Shown here: positions 34,383 to 42,725 of the stretch, in pieces | Position numbering within the stretch: the first letter of the stretch is position 1 | Layout: each line of letters begins with the position of its first letter | NCBI GenBank assembly: GCA_964591085.1 | Contig: CAZPXH010000005.1 | Span: 1-64,000 of the forward strand | Length of the DNA: 64,000 nucleotides | From: CAZPXH01 sp964591085 | Lineage (GTDB): Bacteria > Spirochaetota > Spirochaetia > DSM-27196 > CAZPXH01 | Direction: 5' to 3' | Notes under the pieces: generated by a model | What the model was told of the DNA's origin: nothing | Seen by the model: the letters and a program-made list of their open reading frames with translations, nothing else | Database searches by the model: none | Program-made: the position numbers and the translations under genes

Positions 34383-34423
34383 GGGCCGTCCCGACCGAGC
34401 AGGCTCCTGATCCGCCGCTCCGC

Positions 34424-34900
34424 TCAGCTGCCTTGCAGGGTGGCGACCAGCTGATCCACGGCTTCCAGGTTCAGGCGGTCAACAACTCCTGCGTGTCCAC
34501 CAACCACCCTGAGCAGGAGCCGATCCGTTGCGCGCATTCTCGCCGGGTCTGAGCGCCCTCCACAGGAGACAACAATGCTTGCGTGGACGCTGAGCCAGGC
34601 GGGAACTGCGTCTGCCAATTGCCGCTCGGCAGCAAGCCCGCTCTGCAGTCCCAGCACAAAGACCCCAACGCGTGGCACCCCGAGGATCTCCCGCTGGTGC
34701 CGGTCCAGAAAGTCCCGAAGGGGCCGGTAGAGGAGCCCGCCATAGGTCGGGCCCCCGATCGCCAGCGCGTCAGTGTTCGCTGGCAGCTGAGCTCCGTGAC
34801 CGGCTACGTCTACAGCCTCGCAGCCGAGTGAACCGGCTATCCGCTGCGCCACGTCTGCCGAACTTCCATACCTGCTTGCGTAGGCTGTCCAGTACTTCAT
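34424..34900 (-). CDS. Flavodoxin-domain protein
   Basis: A 158-residue FMN-binding flavodoxin_5/HemG-like protein. The phosphate loop reads YASRYGSSADVA, followed by IGGPTYGG for the FMN ring and a later L-G-L-Q-S-G-L. AGGAGA gives a good ribosome site before the ATG at 34900; the longer open frame upstream lies within the next gene. It overlaps the PQ-loop protein gene by 4 bases, so the two are coupled. It may serve as an electron carrier (for example with the PFOR), or as a protoporphyrinogen oxidase-like enzyme; the sequence does not decide. Confidence 0.8.
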   Translation of the reverse strand: MKYWTAYASRYGSSADVAQRIAGSLGCEAVDVAGHGAQLPANTDALAIGGPTYGGLLYRPLRDFLDRHQREILGVPRVGVFVLGLQSGLAAERQLADAVPAWLSVHASIVVSCGGRSDPARMRATDRLLLRVVGGHAGVVDRLNLEAVDQLVATLQGS

Positions 34901-35178
34901 TCGTTCTCCTGGTAGCTTGCACGGATCTGATAGAGCCGGTTGCGGAAGTACAGTCCGATATCGATTGAAACCATCGTACCGTTCAGCACGTAGAACCAGA
35001 TAACCGGGTCCGGATTGAAGAAAATCTTGTGCAGGATTCCGGAGATGTAGCCCAGCAGGAGCGCGAACAGGAATACCACGCTCTTCCCCGCAACGCTCCT
35101 TGATGTGTAGGAACGATAGATAGAGAACGGCCAGGCCAGTCCAAAGCACACGAGCATTACAATTTCGAAGGGGCTCAT
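34897..35178 (-). CDS. Small 3-TM PQ-loop (SemiSWEET-like) membrane protein
   Basis: A 93-residue membrane protein with three helices and a strong AGGAGGGG ribosome site before its ATG. After helix 1 comes the W-P-F-S-I-Y-R-S-Y kink where SemiSWEET sugar transporters have the P-Q turn, then S-V-A-G-K-S, a G-Y-I-S-G helix 2, and N-G-T-M-V-S-I-D-I-G-L-Y-F-R-N-R in helix 3. The pattern fits a dimeric PQ-loop transporter. It is the first gene of a two-gene operon with the flavodoxin, and is divergent from sdhA. Substrate unknown; coupling with a flavodoxin is puzzling for a sugar transporter. Confidence 0.75.
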   Translation of the reverse strand: MSPFEIVMLVCFGLAWPFSIYRSYTSRSVAGKSVVFLFALLLGYISGILHKIFFNPDPVIWFYVLNGTMVSIDIGLYFRNRLYQIRASYQENE

Positions 35179-35199
35179 CGTCTGATCCCCTCCTTTCTC

Positions 35200-35228
35200 T
35201 TGGAGCCCCTCCGCATGCGGGTTACTAT
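35200..35228 (+). promoter_or_regulatory. Predicted promoter of the sdh-suc-lpd operon
   Basis: TTGGAG (35200-35205), 17 bases, TACTAT (35223-35228), followed by a GAGAGGTGAG ribosome site and the TTG start of sdhA at 35253. The overlapping ACTATA reads as TATAGT on the minus strand and could serve the divergent PQ-loop gene. Confidence 0.45.
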
Positions 35229-35252
35229 AGGCCGAGAAAGAGAGGTGAGTCC

Positions 35253-36983
35253 TTGGTTCACGAGTACGACGCGGTAATCGTCGGCGCCGGCGGGTCCGGT
35301 CTCTACGCCGCGCTCGAGGCGAGCAAGACCGCGCGAACCGCTGTGGTTTCAAAGCTGTATCCCACCCGGAGTCACACCGGTGCTGCCCAGGGTGGCATTG
35401 GCGCGGCCCTCGGCAACTATGAAGAAGACAAACCGGAATGGCACGCATTTGACACGGTTAAAGGCGGCGACTACCTGGTAGACCAGCAGGCGGCCAAGAT
35501 CCTGGCAGAAGAAGCAGTGCAGGCTGTCTATGACCTGGAAAACCGTGGTCTGCCGTTCAGCCGGACCGAGGATGGCAAGATTGCCCAGCGGCGCTTTGGC
35601 GGTCATACCCGCAACTTTGGGGAAGCCGCGGTTCGTCGGAGCTGCTACGCGGCCGACCGCACCGGTCACATGATTCTGCAAACGCTCTACCAGCAGTGCA
35701 TCAAGAACGGCGTGACCTTCTTCGACGAGTTCCAGACCTTGGACGTGATCCTGGACGGCAACACCGTCTGCGGAATTGTGGCGATTGAGCTTGCTACCGG
35801 CGAGCTCCACGTTTTCCGCAGCAAGGCCGTCCTGTTTGCAACCGGCGGGTTCGGGCGAATGTTCAAGGTAACAAGCAACGCCTACGCAAATACCGGAGAC
35901 GGACCGGCACTCCTCGCGCGCGCGGGCGTGCCAATGGAAGACATGGAGTTCTACCAGTTCCATCCCACCGGCATTTACGGGATGGGAATCCTGATTACCG
36001 AGGGCGTGCGGGGCGAAGGTGGAATCCTGCGAAACAACGGGGGCGAGCGCTTCATGGAGCGCTACGCGCCAACCCTCCTGGACCTTGCTCCGCGTGACAT
36101 GGTCAGCCGAGCCATCATGACCGAGATTTCCCAGGGCAAGGGAATTCGTGGCGACCGGAAAATAGACGACTATGTCTACCTGGATGCCACCCACCTTGGC
36201 CGGGAGACCATTGAGCAGAAGATCCCGGACATCGCTGATTTCTGCCGCACCTACCTTGCGGTGGATCCGGCGGAGAAGCCGATGCCCGTACAGCCCACAG
36301 CGCACTACGCCATGGGCGGTATTCCGACCGATGTGAACGGGCAGGTTGATACCGGCTCGGTTCGCTACCAGGGGCTCTACGCCGCCGGTGAATGCGCATG
36401 TGTCAGCGTTCATGGCGCAAACCGTCTGGGAACCAACAGCCTTGTGGACCTGGTCGTGTTTGGCCGGCGTGCAGGCCGGCACATCGCAGACTTTGTCAGG
36501 AACGCGGATCTCCCAGCGCTGCCGGATGGCCATCTGGACCGTGCCAAGGCACAGCTGGATCGCCTGACGGACGGGAAGAAGGGACCCCATCCCGGGCCCT
36601 TCTTCAAGGATATGCAGGAAGTGATGATGAGCAAGGTTGGCGTCTACCGGAACGAGACCGACATGCAGGCGGCCGTGGATGCTGTGCAGGATCTTCGCGA
36701 GCGCTTTGCCGAGGTTCGGGTGGAAGACGGCGCAAGTGCGTTCAACTCCGACGTCCTGGGAATCCTGGAACTGGAAAGCCTTCTGGATCTGTCTCTGCTG
36801 ACCGCCGCCAGTGCACTGAACCGGAAAGAAAGCCGGGGGGCACACTCGCGCGAGGACTTCCCGGACCGGGACGACGACAAGTGGCTGAAGCACACCCTTG
36901 CGTATCTGGAGAAGGATCGGGTGCGCGTGGACTACAAGGAAGTGGACATCAGCATCTGGGAACCCAAGCCACGAGTCTACTGA
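35253..36983 (+). CDS. sdhA: Succinate dehydrogenase/fumarate reductase flavoprotein subunit
   Basis: A 576-residue flavoprotein that oxidises succinate to fumarate. FAD-binding V-G-A-G-G-S-G-L-Y-A-A-L-E-A is at the N terminus, the covalent-FAD histidine is in R-S-H-T-G-A-A-Q-G-G, and the substrate-site motifs F-H-P-T-G and H-G-A-N-R-L-G-T-N-S-L are present. The start is TTG with AGAGGTGAG upstream. It heads a run of eight same-strand genes ending in a nucleotide cyclase. No SdhC or SdhD membrane-anchor gene is adjacent on either side, so the membrane partner must be elsewhere or absent. Confidence 0.96.
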   Translation: MVHEYDAVIVGAGGSGLYAALEASKTARTAVVSKLYPTRSHTGAAQGGIGAALGNYEEDKPEWHAFDTVKGGDYLVDQQAAKILAEEAVQAVYDLENRGLPFSRTEDGKIAQRRFGGHTRNFGEAAVRRSCYAADRTGHMILQTLYQQCIKNGVTFFDEFQTLDVILDGNTVCGIVAIELATGELHVFRSKAVLFATGGFGRMFKVTSNAYANTGDGPALLARAGVPMEDMEFYQFHPTGIYGMGILITEGVRGEGGILRNNGGERFMERYAPTLLDLAPRDMVSRAIMTEISQGKGIRGDRKIDDYVYLDATHLGRETIEQKIPDIADFCRTYLAVDPAEKPMPVQPTAHYAMGGIPTDVNGQVDTGSVRYQGLYAAGECACVSVHGANRLGTNSLVDLVVFGRRAGRHIADFVRNADLPALPDGHLDRAKAQLDRLTDGKKGPHPGPFFKDMQEVMMSKVGVYRNETDMQAAVDAVQDLRERFAEVRVEDGASAFNSDVLGILELESLLDLSLLTAASALNRKESRGAHSREDFPDRDDDKWLKHTLAYLEKDRVRVDYKEVDISIWEPKPRVY

Positions 36984-37027
36984 AGCAGCACTACCAAACA
37001 GCACCACAGAGAAAGAACGGAGGACGA

Positions 37028-37780
37028 ATGAAACTCACCCTGGAGATCCAGCGCCTCAACCCCGGCGCCGACACTGACCCCTACTTCCAGAAGTACGATG
37101 TCAGCGTTGAGCCAACCGATCGGGTCCTGGACGCGCTGATGGATATCAAGCGGAACCAGGACGGTTCCCTCGCATTCCGCCGGAGCTGCGCCCATGGGGT
37201 GTGCGGCTCAGACGCAATGCTGATTGACGGAAAGAATCGACTGGCGTGCAAGACCCTGATCCAGGATGTAACGGATCGGGACGGCGCTACGGTGCGGATC
37301 CAGCCGCTGAACCACATGCAGGTCCAACGGGACCTGATGGTCAGCCAGGACCGCTTCTTTGAGAAGTACCGGAGCGTGAAGCCCTTCTTCATCCCAAAGG
37401 CGGAGAAGGCACCCGAGCACGCAGAGTACGTCCAGAGCCCTGAGGATCGTGCGCTGTTTGATGAGGCCACCAAGTGCATCCTCTGTTCAGCCTGTTATTC
37501 GGCGTGCCCGGTGCTGGACAAGAACCCGGACTTCATAGGTCCGGCGGCAATCGTGCAGGCGGCCCGCTTTGTCTTTGACAGCAGGGATGCCGGGTTGGGG
37601 GCGCGGATTGACGTCCTGGATTCACCGAACGGAGTCTGGCCCTGCGAAAATCACTTTGAGTGCACCAAGGCCTGTCCCCGGGAAATCAAGGTTACCAAGC
37701 TCATCAACCAGACAAAGCGTGCAATCAAAAAATATCGCGAAGAGCGCGGCGAAACCGTCAACGATGGAAGCGCGTCGTGA
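37028..37780 (+). CDS. sdhB: Succinate dehydrogenase iron-sulfur subunit
   Basis: A 250-residue subunit that passes electrons from SdhA to quinone. The [2Fe-2S] loop is S-C-A-H-G-V-C-G-S-D, with Asp in place of the third Cys as in E. coli SdhB, closed by a later Cys in N-R-L-A-C. The [4Fe-4S]/[3Fe-4S] motifs are C-I-L-C-S-A-C-Y-S-A-C-P and C-E-N-H-F-E-C-T-K-A-C-P. CGGAGGA precedes the ATG at 37028; a longer frame within sdhA is a shadow. The gene ends in a GTGA overlap with sucC. Confidence 0.96.
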   Translation: MKLTLEIQRLNPGADTDPYFQKYDVSVEPTDRVLDALMDIKRNQDGSLAFRRSCAHGVCGSDAMLIDGKNRLACKTLIQDVTDRDGATVRIQPLNHMQVQRDLMVSQDRFFEKYRSVKPFFIPKAEKAPEHAEYVQSPEDRALFDEATKCILCSACYSACPVLDKNPDFIGPAAIVQAARFVFDSRDAGLGARIDVLDSPNGVWPCENHFECTKACPREIKVTKLINQTKRAIKKYREERGETVNDGSAS

Positions 37781-38919
37781 ACATCCATGAATACCAGGCC
37801 AAGGAGCTCTTTGGTGCTGCAGGGATTCCGGTGCAGGACCAGATCCTTGCAACCACACCCGCCGAGGCCCGCGATGCCGCGCAGAAGCTCGGTCTCCCGG
37901 TCGTCATCAAGGCGCAGGTGCTTGCGGGCGGGCGCGGGAAGGCGGGAGGTGTGAAGCTCGCGCACAGCGAGGAAGAAGCCGAGGCTCGCGCCAAGGATAT
38001 TCTTGCCCTGACTATCAAGAGTTATCCGGTGGAGAAGGTGCTGGTCACGCGGGCGGTGGACATTGAGCAAGAGTTCTACGTTGGCCTGACCCTGGACCGT
38101 ACCACCAAGAAACTGGTGCTGATGATGAGTGCCGAGGGCGGGGTGGACATTGAGGAGCTTGCGGTGGAGCGCCCGGATGCGATTGTTCGCGTACCGGTTG
38201 ATCCAAAGGCCGGCCTGTCGGACTCCGAGTTGCTTCCAGAGCTGAAGAAGGTCTTTGGCTCGTATGAGCTTGTGGATCAGGCAAAGGATGCGGTGCACAA
38301 GCTGCTTGCACTGTACCAGGAGAAGGATTTCTCCCTGGTGGAGATCAACCCCTACGCGCGGATCGGTGACAATCGGATGATTGCCTTGGACGCAAAGGTC
38401 AACTTTGACGACAACGCGCTGTTCAAGCACACCGATGCCGAGGCCATGCGGAACCCGGAAGAGGATTCGGACGATGAGAAGGCGGCAAAGGCCGCCGGGC
38501 TTAGCTTTGTCAGCATGGAAGGGGATATCGGCTGCATCGTCAACGGTGCCGGGCTCGCCATGGCTACCATGGACATCATCAAGCTGTACGGGGGAAACCC
38601 CGCAAACTTTCTGGATGTTGGCGGCAGCTCCAACCCTCAGAAGATGGTGAGCGCGCTCAAGATCATCCTGGGCAATCCGAAGGTGAAGGCAATCCTGATC
38701 AACATCTTTGGTGGAATCACAAGGGGTGACGACATCGCCAACGGGATTCTGCAGGCTTCCAGGGAGATTGATCTGAGCGTGCCCATGGTCATCCGACTCA
38801 TTGGAACCAACGATGAAGAAGGTCGGCAGATTCTCCAGGGCGCGGGCTTTGAGGCGGAGACTGACCTGTCCACCGCGGTGCAGAAGGTGGTTGAAGTTGC
38901 CTATGGAGGGAAGGGCTGA
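37777..38919 (+). CDS. sucC: Succinyl-CoA synthetase beta subunit
   Basis: A 380-residue ATP-grasp subunit (family about 388) that binds nucleotide and makes ATP or GTP from succinyl-CoA. It begins NIHEYQAKELF after a GTG that overlaps the sdhB stop. V-V-I-K-A-Q-V-L-A-G-G-R-G-K-A-G-G is the nucleotide loop, and the C-terminal N-I-F-G-G-I-T-R-G-D-D-I-A motif contacts the phosphohistidine. Adjacent to sucD with no gap. Confidence 0.97.
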   Translation: MNIHEYQAKELFGAAGIPVQDQILATTPAEARDAAQKLGLPVVIKAQVLAGGRGKAGGVKLAHSEEEAEARAKDILALTIKSYPVEKVLVTRAVDIEQEFYVGLTLDRTTKKLVLMMSAEGGVDIEELAVERPDAIVRVPVDPKAGLSDSELLPELKKVFGSYELVDQAKDAVHKLLALYQEKDFSLVEINPYARIGDNRMIALDAKVNFDDNALFKHTDAEAMRNPEEDSDDEKAAKAAGLSFVSMEGDIGCIVNGAGLAMATMDIIKLYGGNPANFLDVGGSSNPQKMVSALKIILGNPKVKAILINIFGGITRGDDIANGILQASREIDLSVPMVIRLIGTNDEEGRQILQGAGFEAETDLSTAVQKVVEVAYGGKG

Positions 38920-39786
38920 ATGAGCATTCTCATCAACGAGCAGACACAGGTCCTGGTTCAGGGCATTACCGGCCGGGACGGCTCATTTCACGCCCGCACC
39001 ATGATTGCCGACGGCACCAACGTGGTAGCCGGTGTAACTCCCGGAAAAAGTGGTGAGAAGATGGACGACGTCCCGGTCTACGGGAGCGTGGCGGAGGCCA
39101 AGGCTGCCCATCGGATAGACGCAACGGTCATCTTCGTGCCGGCGAAGTTCGCATCCACGGCAATCACGGATGCCATCGACAACGACATCCCGCTCATCAT
39201 TGTGATCACCGAAGGGATGCCGGTGCTCCAGATGCTTCAGCACTACCACCGAGTACGGGAGAAGGGGCTGCGGATGATCGGGCCAAACTGTCCGGGCCTT
39301 ATCTCCCCGGGGAAGTGCAAGATTGGCATCATGCCCGCCAAGATTCACAAGCCCGGTGGAATCGGGGTGATCAGCCGGAGCGGGACCCTCACCTACGAGG
39401 TCGTCAACGCTCTGACGAACGCAGGCCTCGGGCAGAGCACCTGTGTTGGAATCGGCGGTGACCCCGTAATCGGCAGCAACTTCATTGACATCCTCCGACT
39501 CTTCCAGGACGACCCCGAGACTGCCGGCGTGGTGGTTATTGGTGAGATTGGTGGAGAGGACGAAGAGCGTGCCGCGGCCTTTGTGAAGGAACACATGACC
39601 AAGCCGGTTGTGTCATTTATCTCAGGCCGCACCGCTCCTCCCGGCAAGCGTATGGGGCATGCCGGGGCCATCATCTCCGGCGGGAAGGGCACACCGCAGG
39701 CCAAGGTAGAGGCGCTGCAGGCGGCTGGAATCCCGGTTGCAGACAAGCCGGACGAGATTCCCGGCCTGATCGCCGAACGGCTATGA
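38920..39786 (+). CDS. sucD: Succinyl-CoA synthetase alpha subunit
   Basis: A 288-residue CoA-binding subunit with the phosphorylated active-site His in K-R-M-G-H-A-G-A-I. The CoA-binding G-I-T-G-R-D-G-S-F-H and the I-G-P-N-C-P-G motif are present. Overlaps sucA by ATGA, so the ligase and 2-oxoglutarate dehydrogenase genes are translationally coupled. Confidence 0.97.
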   Translation: MSILINEQTQVLVQGITGRDGSFHARTMIADGTNVVAGVTPGKSGEKMDDVPVYGSVAEAKAAHRIDATVIFVPAKFASTAITDAIDNDIPLIIVITEGMPVLQMLQHYHRVREKGLRMIGPNCPGLISPGKCKIGIMPAKIHKPGGIGVISRSGTLTYEVVNALTNAGLGQSTCVGIGGDPVIGSNFIDILRLFQDDPETAGVVVIGEIGGEDEERAAAFVKEHMTKPVVSFISGRTAPPGKRMGHAGAIISGGKGTPQAKVEALQAAGIPVADKPDEIPGLIAERL

Positions 39787-42725
39787 CGTCACCGGAAGTC
39801 AGCGTCTTCAACGCCCTCTTTGCCGATGAATTGTACCGGCAGTGGAAGGCTGACCCGGCTTCCGTAGAAGCGGAGTGGCAGGCCTTCTTCACTGCGTTTG
39901 AAGAGGGCCGAGCGCCCGGGCATCACCTGGTGCGTTCTAACGGTGCGGTGCATACGGCTGGCCACGGCGTGACTTCCGCCAACGGTGCGGCACCTCCGGC
40001 TGTGAACGGTAGCAAGCCCGGGCAAAATGACGCGGTGGGCACGGACGACGGTCCGCCCGTCTACCGGGAACCTGTCCGCGCGGACGAGGAAGGCTCCGAA
40101 GGCCAGGTGACAGATGTGGATGCCATCCACAAGCAAAGCCGCGTCACCAGCATGCATTGGGCCTACCGTGATATTGGATACCTGTACGCCGACCTGAACC
40201 CGCTGAAGTACACCACTCCCGAGCTCCGCTACATGATGCTCACGGTGGAAGGCGCAGCCGAGCACCTGGATCTGCAGGAGTTTGGCCTCTCCGAGGAGGA
40301 CCTGGAACGCGAGGTCCACGCGGGCCGCTACATCAAGCCGGAGCGAATGCCCCTCCGTGATCTGCTTGCGGGCCTGAACCGGATTTACTGCGGGACGCTT
40401 GGCAGCGAGTTCATGCACATCCAGAACAAGCCAATGCGCCGATGGGTCATTGAGCGGCTGGAAAAAGCGGATCGGCGAAAGGTGTGGTCGGCAGAAGACA
40501 AGCGGGTGTTTCAGAACGATCTGATCCGCGCCGAGGAATTTGAGCACTTCATCCACACCAATTTCATTGGACAGAAGCGCTTCAGCCTGGAGGGCGGAGA
40601 CTCGCTGATACCCGCTCTGCACTACCTGATTGCTTCTGCAGCTCAGCACAACATCCAGGAAGTTGTCCTGGGAATGGCCCACCGTGGCCGTCTGAACGTA
40701 TTCACCAACGCGTTGAATCGCCAGCCAGCCGATATCTTTGCGCGCTTCATTGACAACTACAAACCGCACGACTTCGGCGGCAGTGGAGACGTGAAGTATC
40801 ACCTGGGCTACAGCTTTGACTACGAAGCCGACAACGGGGCGCGCATTCACATCAGCATGGTTGCCAACCCTAGCCACCTGGAGGCGGTTGATCCCGTGGT
40901 TGAGGGCAAGGCTCGCGGGATCCAGCGTCGGCGGGGGGACCGCAACCGAAAGAAGGTTGTGCCAGTCCTCATCCACGGAGACGCGGCCTTCAGCGGGCAA
41001 GGAGTTGTAGCAGAGACCTTCAATCTTTCTCAGCTCAAGGGCTACAAGACGGGCGGAACCGTCCACATCATTACCAACAACCAGATCGGGTTCACCACCG
41101 CAAGCCGGGATGCGAGGAGCACCTTCTTTGCCACCGACGTTGCAAAGGCAATCTCAGTTCCGATTTTCCACGTCAACGCGGACGATCCCGAGGCAGTCTG
41201 CCAGGCTATTGACCTGGCTATGCGATGGCGCCAGAAATTCGGATACGATGTCATTGTTGACCTGATCTGCTACCGGCGGCTTGGCCACAACGAGGCAGAT
41301 GAGCCCTCGTTCACGCACCCGCTGATGTACGACATCATCAAGAGCCACCCTACAACCGCTACTCTGTACGGGCAGCGCCTGGCAGATTCCGGCGAGTATC
41401 CGGCCGCGGCGCAGCAGGAGTATCGCCAGACGTACCGGGAGCATCTCCGGAAAGAGCTGGAGCTTGCCAAGGGTGGCTATCAGCCCCGGATGAACGACGC
41501 CTTCCAGGGAAAGGGCTGGGAGCCTTTCACCGCCAGGTATTCGTTTGAGCCGGTTCCCACCGGCGTGGGACGCGAGGATCTGGACGATATCGCACGCCGA
41601 CTGGTGACGGTTCCCGAGGGCTTTGGTCTGCACTCAAAGCTCAAGCGATTTGTGCAGGACAAGGAGAAGGGCTACTTTGAGCGGAACGCCGTGGACTGGG
41701 CCCTTGGCGAGTCCCTTGCCTTTGGGTCCCTGCTTCTGGACGGGTACAGCATTCGCCTTTCCGGCGAGGACTGCGGGCGCGGAACCTTCAGCCAGCGCCA
41801 CGCAATCTGGTGGGACGTGAACTCCCCGGTGCCGCGAACTCACATGCCCCTTCGTCACCTGCGCCAGGGCCAGGGCTGGGTCTCAATCTACGACAGCCCG
41901 CTTTCCGAGTTTGGAGTTCTGGGCTTTGACTACGGGTACAGCTTGGCCCAGCCGGATACCCTGACCATTTGGGAAGCCCAGTTCGGCGACTTCGTGAACG
42001 GTGCGCAGGTGATCATTGACACCTTTATTGCGGCAGCGGAAACCAAGTGGTTCCGTGCCTCCGGCCTGGTGATGCTCTTGCCCCACGGGTACGAGGGGCA
42101 GGGTCCGGAGCATTCCAGCGCCCACCTGGAGCGCTTCCTTCTGCTGTGTGCGGAGGACAACCTGCAGATCATCAACGCCACAACCCCGGCGCAGTATTTC
42201 CACGTGCTCCGGAGGCAGATGCATCAGCCGCACCGAAAACCGCTCATCATCATGACGCCAAAGAGTCTGCTGCGGCACAAGCAGGCCGTCAGCTCCGTGG
42301 ATGAAATGACGAGCGGTTCCTTTCAGAACGTCATTGATGACCCGGCGCGCCCGGACAGCGTGGAGCTGGTCCTTCTGTGCTCCGGAAAGATCTACTATGA
42401 CCTTCTGGCGCGCCGCGCGGAGATGGGCGCAGAAAATCGCGTAGCAATTGTCCGGCTGGAACAGTTCTACCCCTTCCCGGCTGAGCAACTCCAAGAGGTC
42501 ATTGCCTCCTATCCAACCGCGGCCCCTCTGCGGTGGGTGCAGGAAGAAAGCCGGAACCGTGGGGGCTGGACCTTTGTCTACGATCGGTTCGTGGAGCTTC
42601 AGGCAGACCGAGAGATCAGCTACGTCGGGCGAATCCGGAGCGCAAGTCCGGCAACCGGCTCTCACAATCAGCATGCAAGCGAGCTGAAGCAGCTGCTTGA
42701 CCAGGCATTTTCAGGAGTCTCGTAA
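39783..42725 (+). CDS. sucA: 2-oxoglutarate dehydrogenase E1 component
   Basis: A 980-residue TPP enzyme that decarboxylates 2-oxoglutarate. The N-terminal E2-binding helix (F-A-D-E-L-Y-R-Q-W-K-A-D-P-x-S-V) is followed by a Gly/Asn/Ala-rich linker of about 60 residues that is longer than in E. coli. Catalytic motifs M-A-H-R-G-R-L-N-V and G-D-A-A-F-S-G-Q-G-V, and the C-terminal P-H-G-Y-E-G-Q-G-P-E-H-S-S-A are present. It is immediately followed by sucB (no gap). Confidence 0.97.
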   Translation: MTSPEVSVFNALFADELYRQWKADPASVEAEWQAFFTAFEEGRAPGHHLVRSNGAVHTAGHGVTSANGAAPPAVNGSKPGQNDAVGTDDGPPVYREPVRADEEGSEGQVTDVDAIHKQSRVTSMHWAYRDIGYLYADLNPLKYTTPELRYMMLTVEGAAEHLDLQEFGLSEEDLEREVHAGRYIKPERMPLRDLLAGLNRIYCGTLGSEFMHIQNKPMRRWVIERLEKADRRKVWSAEDKRVFQNDLIRAEEFEHFIHTNFIGQKRFSLEGGDSLIPALHYLIASAAQHNIQEVVLGMAHRGRLNVFTNALNRQPADIFARFIDNYKPHDFGGSGDVKYHLGYSFDYEADNGARIHISMVANPSHLEAVDPVVEGKARGIQRRRGDRNRKKVVPVLIHGDAAFSGQGVVAETFNLSQLKGYKTGGTVHIITNNQIGFTTASRDARSTFFATDVAKAISVPIFHVNADDPEAVCQAIDLAMRWRQKFGYDVIVDLICYRRLGHNEADEPSFTHPLMYDIIKSHPTTATLYGQRLADSGEYPAAAQQEYRQTYREHLRKELELAKGGYQPRMNDAFQGKGWEPFTARYSFEPVPTGVGREDLDDIARRLVTVPEGFGLHSKLKRFVQDKEKGYFERNAVDWALGESLAFGSLLLDGYSIRLSGEDCGRGTFSQRHAIWWDVNSPVPRTHMPLRHLRQGQGWVSIYDSPLSEFGVLGFDYGYSLAQPDTLTIWEAQFGDFVNGAQVIIDTFIAAAETKWFRASGLVMLLPHGYEGQGPEHSSAHLERFLLLCAEDNLQIINATTPAQYFHVLRRQMHQPHRKPLIIMTPKSLLRHKQAVSSVDEMTSGSFQNVIDDPARPDSVELVLLCSGKIYYDLLARRAEMGAENRVAIVRLEQFYPFPAEQLQEVIASYPTAAPLRWVQEESRNRGGWTFVYDRFVELQADREISYVGRIRSASPATGSHNQHASELKQLLDQAFSGVS

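Noticed and set aside
34897..35178. The 3-TM protein as a missing SdhC/SdhD anchor
   Set aside because: It is on the opposite strand, lacks heme-ligand histidines in helix positions, and fits the PQ-loop pattern.
36392..37027. Frame upstream of sdhB inside sdhA
   Set aside because: SdhB starts at 37028 with a CGGAGGA site; the upstream part is a shadow of sdhA.
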